IMG/VR virus record: IMGVR_UViG_3300036845_000696
Coordinates: 1-27,634 of that record
Length of the DNA: 27,634 nucleotides
DNA from: a virus
Direction: 5' to 3' (one strand)
The stretch's first letter is position 1. Each line of letters opens with the position of its first letter. This document shows positions 21,888 to 27,539 of this stretch, piece after piece. A program made the position numbers and the translations under genes. The notes beneath the pieces were generated by a model. That model was not told the DNA's origin. It made no database searches and worked only from the letters and a program-made list of their open reading frames with translations.

Positions 21888-23582
21888 TTAACCCTCCAAA
21901 TTGCCTGGCAAAGGTGGAAGCCTGAAATTCATGGTGCGCGACATGGCGTCGATGTGCGCCTGGGTCTGGTTGCGGCGCATCTCGTCGGCGGTATCGTAGC
22001 CCTGCTGCTCGAGGAACTGGCTGAGAAGGGCATCGTCGCGGCGCCGCCGCTGCCACTCCAGTTCCTCCTCGGTCATGTTGGCGCGCAGCAGGGACAGGGG
22101 AACCTGGTTGGAGATCTTGGCGATGGACTCGATGATGCCGTTCTCCTCCACCAGGCCGAAATGGATGAACTGCTTGCGGCACTCGAACGCCTTGCCCATG
22201 GCCGTCGAGAACAGCAGGCGGCCGCTCTTGATCATCGGCTCCAGCTGTTCCATCTCCGCGATCCGCCGGTTCTCCTCCTCAAAGGCAACCGGCTGCATCT
22301 TGATGGAGCGGTTGCGCTTGAGGGCCTCGTTGCGCACATGGTGCATGAGGTAGTCGGCGCCGGGAACGTCGATGACCATCAGCGCATCGGCCTCGTGCTG
22401 CCTGAGCGCCGCCACGATCTTCTCGGCCTCGCCCGAGGGGGTCCAGGTTCCCTGCCATGCCTCGAGGATGTACACCCGGCCGTCGAGGATGCGCGCGCAT
22501 GCCCCTTCCGAGTACTTCGACATGCGGCGGTGCCCGCCGTAGCGCGGCCGCCAGCAGATGTAGACCTCCCCGTTGCGCGGGATCCGGCCGGGCGCGATCT
22601 GCGCGGCGTCGAAGGCGTACTCGTCAAAGCGGGGGATGGCGCCACCCTGGGGATCGTTGATTAACTGCGACATGAAGGCTTCATAGTTGGCGTAAAACTT
22701 CTCGCGCAGTTCCCCGTAGCCAAGGTTGGGGAGCTCGGGGAAGAGCAGGTCCATGTTCTCTTCCTCGGGGAATTGCCCCGGTACCAGGCGTTCTCTGCTC
22801 TTGAGAGTCAGGGCTGGGCGGATCAGCACTTCCCAGTTCTGGGGGTTCATCTGGGCGCGCTCGATGCACCGTCCGTACCAATCAAAGGGTGCGTATCGTG
22901 TGCCGCAGATATTGATATATCCGCCGCCGCGCAGAAGGTTCTCGTTCTGATCACAGATGTCTATGATGTTCTGGCGCACCTCGGGCGAGGCGCTAATGCC
23001 CGAATTCTTGGTGTCCTCGACATCGTCGGGCTCGAGGATCCACGGATGCCAGCCGGATTGCGTGGAGAGCGGTGAAGTAAAAGCCAGTGTGCAGTCCAGG
23101 TCGCCCGCGCCCGTCTGGCGGCGGTTGGGCGTGTTCCACGGCAGTTCCGGCCAGGTGGAGCTCACGATCTCCGGAAACATGATGTGCAGGGGTTTGGAGG
23201 GGCTGTTCTTGCTCTTGTAGAACAGCTGCGCGGTCTTGCCGGCCGAGGCTTGCGCCAGCGGTTGGGTCGCGCTCTCCACCAGGATGGTGATCTCCTCAGG
23301 AAAGGCGGCGATCCACTGGGCCCGGTCTATGCGCTTGGCGGTGGTCTTGAAGGCATGCCTGGGATCGAGGTGCAGGCGCTTGTGCTTGGAATGCTGCTGG
23401 GTGATGGGGACATTGGGATTTTTGGAGAAGTAGAGTCCGTTGAAGACCGGCCCGTGGACGCGCGGGGAGAAATCTTTATAGCCCAGAAGGTCAGCGGCGA
23501 AGAAAGCGTCGGTGATGAAGCGGTGGCGCATCTCCCCGCGGTAGTCGGAATCGTTCACCAGGCGCTCGGTGTCGAGGATCAA
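21888..23582 (-). CDS. terL: Terminase large subunit
   Basis: I read the start as TTG 23582, just after the preceding stop, behind GGGGTGA (564 aa). ATG at residue 18 is the alternative. ATPase motifs are a Walker A-like PRHAFKTT at about 74-81, Walker B WILEPDD at 181-187 and coupling motif ICGTRY at 225-230. The nuclease part (about 338-520) shows a strand pair (EVYICWRPRYGG...GRVYILEAW), an Asp in LMVIDVPGAD (405) and an acidic RRDDALLSQF near 518. It pumps DNA through the portal and cuts it at the end of packaging. The usual first catalytic Asp is not obvious in YICWRP. No small terminase subunit is recognised nearby. Confidence 0.87.
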   Translation of the reverse strand: MILDTERLVNDSDYRGEMRHRFITDAFFAADLLGYKDFSPRVHGPVFNGLYFSKNPNVPITQQHSKHKRLHLDPRHAFKTTAKRIDRAQWIAAFPEEITILVESATQPLAQASAGKTAQLFYKSKNSPSKPLHIMFPEIVSSTWPELPWNTPNRRQTGAGDLDCTLAFTSPLSTQSGWHPWILEPDDVEDTKNSGISASPEVRQNIIDICDQNENLLRGGGYINICGTRYAPFDWYGRCIERAQMNPQNWEVLIRPALTLKSRERLVPGQFPEEENMDLLFPELPNLGYGELREKFYANYEAFMSQLINDPQGGAIPRFDEYAFDAAQIAPGRIPRNGEVYICWRPRYGGHRRMSKYSEGACARILDGRVYILEAWQGTWTPSGEAEKIVAALRQHEADALMVIDVPGADYLMHHVRNEALKRNRSIKMQPVAFEEENRRIAEMEQLEPMIKSGRLLFSTAMGKAFECRKQFIHFGLVEENGIIESIAKISNQVPLSLLRANMTEEELEWQRRRRDDALLSQFLEQQGYDTADEMRRNQTQAHIDAMSRTMNFRLPPLPGNLEG

Positions 23583-23585
23583 GGC

Positions 23586-23954
23586 TCACCCCATTTCTGG
23601 GGCGCCGCCTGCCGGCCCTGCCGGTGCTCCCTGGCCGCCGCCGGCTTCCTCTTCGCCCGGTTCTTCCCCGCCGGGAGGGGCAGCAGCACCGCCCTGGTTC
23701 ATGGCGAACTGCTCGGCCACATGCTGGCCGGCGTCTTCAGGCGAGGAACTGGTGGCCACGGGGCCGCGCTCGGGATGGGTGAAGGGGGCCTCGGCGTGAT
23801 CTTTGTAGGTGTGATGATGCACGATGGACCCGTCGTGCGCCTGGGTGGAACGGATTTCATGCAGATGGAGCTTCTTCTTCTTGCCGCCGCCCTCTTTGCC
23901 GTGTTCGCCTTCTTTGGCCTTGGGCTTCTTGTCGTCTTTCTCTTCCTTCGCCAT
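23586..23954 (-). CDS. Lys/His-rich protein preceding terminase
   Basis: I choose ATG 23954 (122 aa), which has AGAGG 7 nt upstream. The frame upstream to 24017 is of poor quality. The first 35 residues are a Lys/Glu run, then LHLHEIRSTQAHDGSIVHHHTYKDH and THPERGPVATSSSPEDAGQHVAEQFAMN, a pattern I have seen in other podovirus genomes. A Gly/Pro/Glu-rich, disordered tail follows. It sits where many phages have the small terminase subunit, but shows no helix-turn-helix, so I do not call it TerS. It might be a small virion or DNA-binding protein. Confidence 0.66.
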   Translation of the reverse strand: MAKEEKDDKKPKAKEGEHGKEGGGKKKKLHLHEIRSTQAHDGSIVHHHTYKDHAEAPFTHPERGPVATSSSPEDAGQHVAEQFAMNQGGAAAPPGGEEPGEEEAGGGQGAPAGPAGGAPEMG

Positions 23955-24033
23955 GGCGCATCCTCTGCCTGGAAAAATGCGGGGGCCCGGAAAAACTGCC
24001 ATCCGGTCCCCGCTCATTCAACTGCAGTGTCGT

Positions 24034-24624
24034 TTATCCCACGCTGAATTTCTTGACCACCACGGTGGTAGCCGCGCCGCCGGCCGCCGCCGAGGAGGAG
24101 AAACTGAGCACGAAGTTGGCCACGGGGCTGTTGGCGTCCTTGACCCCGGTGATGATGGTGGCGATGGCCGCCTTGACGGTGAGGATGTTGTTCACCAGCC
24201 ACTCGACGGTGCCGGTCAGCTTGCCGCTCACCGAGTCGTAGAGGAGTTCGCAGTGGACCTTCCAGGGCGCCGTGGTGGTGCCCACGGCCGAGGCGCTCGA
24301 GGATCCCAAGGCGGTGTTGGTGGCATCCGTGGTGGAGGTGCCGGCGGCCAGTTTGCCCACGATGTTGGAGGCATTGGCCGTGGTCACGTAGCCGGAAGCG
24401 TAGAGATCGAAGGGAGTGGCTTCGTTGCCCTCGTTGGGACTCAGGGGGCAGACCAGCGCCAGGGTGGGGTTCTGGGGATTGAGAACAACTCCCGCGGCCA
24501 CGCCGGTCAAAACGAGGGAGGCGGGCAGGACGTTGGCCTGGTTGGCCTGCTGGTTCAATCCGGACATCAGGGCCGAATTGGCGGCCAGGGGTACAACGCT
24601 GTTGGGCCGGTCTGACAATGCCAT
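24034..24624 (-). CDS. Probable structural protein, 196 aa
   Basis: The gene starts at ATG 24624 behind a strong AAGGAGAACC SD. The product is rich in Ala, Thr, Ser, Asn and Val with almost no charge (LPASLVLTGVAAGVVLNPQNPTLA..., SSSASAVGTTTAPWKV), like a beta-sandwich decoration or spike protein. The C-terminal third alternates short strands (KLTGTVEWLVNNILTVKAAIA, NFVLSFSSS, TTVVVKKFSV). No collagen-like repeats or enzymatic motif are visible. Position before terminase is unusual for a tail protein, so a head decoration role is equally likely. Function is not settled. Confidence 0.62.
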   Translation of the reverse strand: MALSDRPNSVVPLAANSALMSGLNQQANQANVLPASLVLTGVAAGVVLNPQNPTLALVCPLSPNEGNEATPFDLYASGYVTTANASNIVGKLAAGTSTTDATNTALGSSSASAVGTTTAPWKVHCELLYDSVSGKLTGTVEWLVNNILTVKAAIATIITGVKDANSPVANFVLSFSSSAAAGGAATTVVVKKFSVG

Positions 24625-24713
24625 CGCGGTTCTCCTTGCCCGCTCAGTCTAAGGCGAGCCGAGAACCGCAAATCAGAAACTTGGGGCTATTTTCCGTAAT
24701 GGTAACTAGGGAT

Positions 24714-24914
24714 CTACTCCTCCTCCAGATGCTTGAGCCGGGCATCGATCACTTCCTCTACCCGTCTGAGTTCCGCCCGCCACAAGTCGCGCATGTCGTC
24801 GAATCTCTGGTTGATCTGATTGAAACGCTGGTTGTTCATCCACATCCCCACCAGAACCAGAAAGCAGGGAAAAAAGCCCGTCAGGAAGAAGGGCATGTAT
24901 TGGGAAATGTTCAT
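24714..24914 (-). CDS. Small membrane protein with coiled-coil tail
   Basis: Its ATG overlaps the stop of the upstream gene (ATGA), giving 66 aa. Residues 5-27 (QYMPFFLTGFFPCFLVLVGMWM) form one membrane helix, and residues 28-66 (NNQRFNQINQRFDDMRDLWRAELRRVEEVIDARLKHLEEE) a continuous charged helix likely to be a coiled coil. The plan resembles a short spanin-like or holin-associated protein, but it is smaller than known spanins and no outer-membrane partner is seen. It is the second gene of the late operon as drawn here. Confidence 0.68.
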   Translation of the reverse strand: MNISQYMPFFLTGFFPCFLVLVGMWMNNQRFNQINQRFDDMRDLWRAELRRVEEVIDARLKHLEEE

Positions 24915-25345
24915 TTGGACAACTCCCTGAGCCGCAAAATCAGGTTGGGGATCTCACCAGAATGACCACTGCTGGCGTTTCCAGCCTCGCCAGGCGTTTC
25001 GGAGACCTCGGGTGGGGGTAAGAGACCTTCCAGAGTCCCTGCGGCCTCCCTGAGGGCTTTACGGAGGATGTTCTTGTTGGGCAGGCTGCGGTCCCGGCTC
25101 AGGGGGACCGCCCTGGTGATGTCCCCCCGTTCGGCCCGCCAGGCGCGGAACAGTTCCCGCTCCTCGGGCGTGGAGGGGTGGAGGCACACGGTGCATTTGC
25201 GGCCGCGGCGCTGCTCGGCGCGGATGGCGGCGAGTTTGTTCTTGCATTTTTCGCCGCACACGGTGGACTGCCGGCTGGCCCGTTCGGCGGATATGGGCTT
25301 CTGGCACACCGTGCAATGCAGCTGGGATTCGGTGGTCTGGGACAT
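24911..25345 (-). CDS. Zinc-finger-like protein, first gene of the late operon
   Basis: The gene encodes 144 aa from ATG 25345. Residues 10-35 (LHCTVCQKPIS...TVCGEKCKNK) and 50-54 (KCTVC) give three CxxC-type pairs, a treble-clef or FCS-like zinc-binding pattern. The middle is basic (RAEQRRGRK) and the end Pro/Glu-rich. There is no SD, and a TAACAT -10-like box lies so that transcription would begin at the ATG itself. That -10 overlaps the RHH operator, so the gene heads a regulated, leaderless transcript. It is a candidate DNA- or RNA-binding switch. Its biochemical role is unknown. Confidence 0.7.
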   Translation of the reverse strand: MSQTTESQLHCTVCQKPISAERASRQSTVCGEKCKNKLAAIRAEQRRGRKCTVCLHPSTPEERELFRAWRAERGDITRAVPLSRDRSLPNKNILRKALREAAGTLEGLLPPPEVSETPGEAGNASSGHSGEIPNLILRLRELSK

Positions 25346-25349
25346 AAAA

Positions 25350-25380
25350 CAATGTTACTTTAACGTCATGAGCAACGCAA
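25350..25380 (-). promoter_or_regulatory. Predicted late-operon promoter with overlapping RHH operator
   Basis: Reading leftward, TTGCGT (25375-25380), a 17-bp spacer and TAACAT (25352-25357) place the start site at 25345, the A of the ATG. The palindromic core CAATGTTA-CTT-TAACGTCA (25350-25368) covers the -10 and also the first base of the RHH start codon on the other strand. One bound repressor could thus control both genes. Confidence 0.5.
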
Positions 25381-25559
25381 AAGAATCTTCCCGCTACCTG
25401 CGCATCGGGCTGTACTTCGACAACCAGCAGGAGTTCGACCTCGTCATCCAGGCCGCCGAGGCCGCGCGCCGCAGCCGCAACAGCTGGATCATCCAGACCA
25501 TCGTGCGCGTGGCCAGGGAAGAGCTCGCCAAGGAAAAGAAGCGTGGGAAGGTGGCCTAA
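25368..25559 (+). CDS. RHH-type small DNA-binding regulator
   Basis: This 63-aa protein is encoded on the plus strand from ATG 25368. The arrangement strand (YLRIGLYF, 10-17), helix (QEFDLVIQAAEAARR) and helix (SWIIQTIVRVAREELAKEK) fits an Arc/MetJ-type ribbon-helix-helix dimer. It has no SD, and the start codon overlaps an operator-like palindrome, which suits an autoregulated repressor. It is transcribed divergently from the late operon and sits 1 nt before a zinc-finger gene. A role as switch between plasmid maintenance and virion production is a reasonable inference from place and fold. Its target is not proven. Confidence 0.72.
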   Translation: MSNAKESSRYLRIGLYFDNQQEFDLVIQAAEAARRSRNSWIIQTIVRVAREELAKEKKRGKVA

Positions 25560-25560
25560 A

Positions 25561-25941
25561 ATGGCGCTGAAAGCAATTCAATTTGAAGAATACTGGCAAC
25601 GCTGCATTAGCTGCGGATCGTGGTTCGGCGTTGATGCCTTTTTTGACAATGAGCGACGCAAAAGCAAAGCCAGCTTCTACTGCCCCAACGGACATTCGCA
25701 GGTCTACACCGAGAACGAGGCTGACCGTCTGCGCAGGGAACTGGAAGCGGAGCGTCAGCGTGTAGCCCTGGAACGGGGAATGCGAATCACTGCGGAGAAT
25801 CGGCTGGCAGTGGTGCAGAAGGAAGCCAAGCGCGTCTCCCGGCGCATTCATGCCGGTGTGTGCCCCTGCTGCAACCGCACCTTCCAGAATCTGGCGCGGC
25901 ACATGGCGACAAAGCATCCGGAAAAAACGCCGTTACGTTAG
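25561..25941 (+). CDS. Two-zinc-finger protein with coiled coil
   Basis: ATG 25561 (126 aa) follows GGAAGG and sits 1 nt after the RHH stop. The N-terminal finger CISCGSW...FYCPNGH is a C-x2-C...C-x3-H ribbon. Residues about 55-95 are a charged coiled coil (NEADRLRRELEAERQRVALERG). The C-terminal CPCCNRTFQNLARHMATKH is a C-x2-C-x9-H-x4-H finger close to the prokaryotic Ros type. It probably acts with the RHH protein as a regulator or as a DNA-contacting factor. The last codons overlap the end of repA on the opposite strand (convergent, 4 nt). Confidence 0.75.
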   Translation: MALKAIQFEEYWQRCISCGSWFGVDAFFDNERRKSKASFYCPNGHSQVYTENEADRLRRELEAERQRVALERGMRITAENRLAVVQKEAKRVSRRIHAGVCPCCNRTFQNLARHMATKHPEKTPLR

Positions 25942-26912
25942 CGGTCTAGTGATATGAACTTTTGCGGGACCGGCGGTTCGCTGTGGTAGAGGGTGAGTCC
26001 CATGCGCGCCGGTTCGCGCACGATGCTGGGCGCGCCAGGCGTACTGCTGGCAAACACCTTGCGCCGGCCGCGCTCTCCCTCTTCGACGCGCGCCTTCTTG
26101 TAGAGCCTCATGACCATCTTCAAAACTTCGCTGAAGTCGCGCCTGAAATTATTCAGGCGGCTGTACCTGTGGCCAAACTGGGCGTGCAGCCGCAGCCATG
26201 AGATCTGCTGGGGGCGATTGGGCGGAATACGGTGCAGGCGATGCGCCAGCCATGAATAAACATCCAGGGCCAGGGCGTTGTGGCTGAGAGCTCGGATGTG
26301 GTTTTCAACCAGTGGGACCGCGTGGGCGTTGAGATCCTGAAAATAATCTGCGGAAAGAAGGATCTGTACCGGCCAGATCACTTTGCCCTGGATCCACATC
26401 TCGCATCCTCGAACAAACTTGCCATCCACCGTGTGGAAGTGATCCTCGGATCCGTCTTTTTTGCGCGTGATCTGCAGATGAGTATTGGCCAGGCGGCCTA
26501 ACTGTTCCTTGATCCTGTCGTTGTTTCGTCCATAAGAAGCCTCCTTCAGCACCAGGCGAACAAAACTTCTTATGTTTTTTTCTACGTCGATCACCGGATT
26601 GTGTGTGAGCAGCGCGATCTGGTTCAAGTGCATCAGGATCACGCGCGCTTTGGGCCCCCACGGCAAACCCAGCTGGATGTCGTTCTTTCCCCATCCAGGC
26701 ATGATGATTTCGCCGGCCGTCAGCTTAATGGCCAGGTTGCCGTTCTCCCGCCGTACTACCCGTTCCTCGCCGGGATCGTTGTGAGGAAAGTAGATCTGGC
26801 AAAAAGTCGAATCGAGATAGAGAGGCTTTTGGGGAGTGGACGGCTCTACCGCCGCTGCGATAAGGCGCGCTTCGATGGCAGTTGGCTCGGCCTTGTGGAT
26901 TAAATCGGCCAT
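25938..26912 (-). CDS. repA: Plasmid replication initiator, RepA_C-type
   Basis: This 324-aa protein is homologous, by pattern, to the 'plasmid encoded RepA' family. The signature LGLPWGPKARVILMHLNQIAL lies at about 82-102, followed by IDVEKNIRSFVRLVL, an RKDGSEDHFHT insertion, a KVIWPVQILLSADYFQDL segment and an ALALDVYSWLAHRLHRI helix. The C-terminus has a winged-helix-like region (WLRLHAQFG...FRRDFSEVLKMVMRLY). It would bind the four iterons upstream and open the AT-rich region. ATG 26912 has no SD. TATGAT at 26924-26929 suggests a 5-nt leader. Replication control by iteron handcuffing is family knowledge. Confidence 0.88.
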   Translation of the reverse strand: MADLIHKAEPTAIEARLIAAAVEPSTPQKPLYLDSTFCQIYFPHNDPGEERVVRRENGNLAIKLTAGEIIMPGWGKNDIQLGLPWGPKARVILMHLNQIALLTHNPVIDVEKNIRSFVRLVLKEASYGRNNDRIKEQLGRLANTHLQITRKKDGSEDHFHTVDGKFVRGCEMWIQGKVIWPVQILLSADYFQDLNAHAVPLVENHIRALSHNALALDVYSWLAHRLHRIPPNRPQQISWLRLHAQFGHRYSRLNNFRRDFSEVLKMVMRLYKKARVEEGERGRRKVFASSTPGAPSIVREPARMGLTLYHSEPPVPQKFISLDR

Positions 26913-26923
26913 GGTTTTGCTGA

Positions 26924-26952
26924 ATCATAAACCAAAAACCACCCAAAATGAC
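26924..26952 (-). promoter_or_regulatory. Predicted repA promoter
   Basis: Reading leftward, GTCATT (weak -35), a 17-bp spacer and TATGAT (good -10) lie 11 nt before the repA ATG. The predicted transcript would have at most a few bases of leader, matching the absence of an SD. Confidence 0.4.
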
Positions 26953-27017
26953 GCTAAAACTGTTTACTAATCTTGCTCTGGCATATTGCTTATCTCCTAG
27001 TGATCATTCGCTTTATT

Positions 27018-27035
27018 TGTGAGCACTTACTAGCA
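27018..27035 (+). repeat. Iteron 1
   Basis: TGTGAGCACTTACTAGCA. It shares at least 16 of 18 bases with the other copies. It is the copy nearest repA and stands apart from the rest by 76 bp. Confidence 0.85.
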
Positions 27036-27111
27036 TTGAGCGTAATGTTAGGCGAATATTTCGCGAAGCATGAATTTTGCTTGTGCAAAATGTTGAAAAT
27101 GTTCGGGCACG

Positions 27112-27129
27112 TGTGAGCACTTGCTAGCA
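27112..27129 (+). repeat. Iteron 2
   Basis: TGTGAGCACTTGCTAGCA, direct repeat of iteron 1. The following AACAACCC resembles sequence next to other repeats in the region. Confidence 0.85.
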
Positions 27130-27145
27130 AACAACCCTCAAAATG

Positions 27146-27163
27146 TGTGAGCACTTGGTAGCA
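27146..27163 (+). repeat. Iteron 3
   Basis: TGTGAGCACTTGGTAGCA, 34 bp from iteron 2 (start to start). It ends in GGTAGCA, like the short repeat family downstream. Confidence 0.85.
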
Positions 27164-27170
27164 GATAGAG

Positions 27171-27188
27171 TGTGAGCACTTACTAGCA
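27171..27188 (+). repeat. Iteron 4
   Basis: TGTGAGCACTTACTAGCA, identical to iteron 1 and 25 bp from iteron 3. A decayed relative (CGAGCACTTTGCATGA) lies at 27282-27297. Confidence 0.85.
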
Positions 27189-27193
27189 GAGAA

Positions 27194-27238
27194 ACCCGGT
27201 AGTACAACCCGGTAGTTAAAAGCAGCCGGTAGTGCTCT
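27194..27238 (+). repeat. Triplet of CCGGTAGT short repeats
   Basis: Three copies of (A/G)CCCGGTAGT-like sequence follow iteron 4. The last runs into GTGCTC, the reverse complement of the iteron core GAGCAC, so it doubles as an inverted half-iteron. It could be an operator for repA control or extra initiator contacts. Confidence 0.55.
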
Positions 27239-27340
27239 CTGTGGAAATTGTTGAAAACCACAGAAAAACCACGATCTAGCCACGAGCACTTTGCATGAGG
27301 GAGGTGGAAGGTCCCAAAAACCCCCCGACCTGGTAGCAAA

Positions 27341-27450
27341 GCAGTTTCCTTAAGCAACCAAAAAATCCTTATAAATTCAATCTTTTAAGGCAAGGGCCAG
27401 CCATTTTCTCCTCCTTACAAATCACATCTTATAAGGAATGCTTGTAGTGC
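27341..27450. other. AT-rich stretch of the origin
   Basis: Two related motifs, TCCTTATAAATTC and CTTATAAGGAATG, lie in a run of low GC. This would be the natural DNA-unwinding element next to the iterons. Confidence 0.5.
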
Positions 27451-27470
27451 TACAGGAGTGTATTCCTGTA
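27451..27470. repeat. 20-bp palindrome, copy 2 (origin)
   Basis: Perfect arms TACAGGA/TCCTGTA with a 6-bp centre, as at the parA promoter 9.1 kb away. On the plus strand TATAAC follows at the place of a -10. It is a candidate parS/centromere or co-regulated promoter. Confidence 0.65.
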
Positions 27471-27539
27471 TAACAACCCGGTGAAAACAAAACAAGTAAA
27501 AACAAGAAAACCGAGCAAAGACAAGTAAATGAAAACAAG

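Noticed and set aside
23586-23954. Small terminase subunit call for the gene before terL
   Set aside because: Position fits but the product is Lys/His/Gly/Pro-rich without a helix-turn-helix or oligomerisation helix.
27018-27188. Short CRISPR-like array
   Set aside because: Repeats are 18 bp with unequal spacing (94, 34, 25) and lie upstream of repA; they are iterons.
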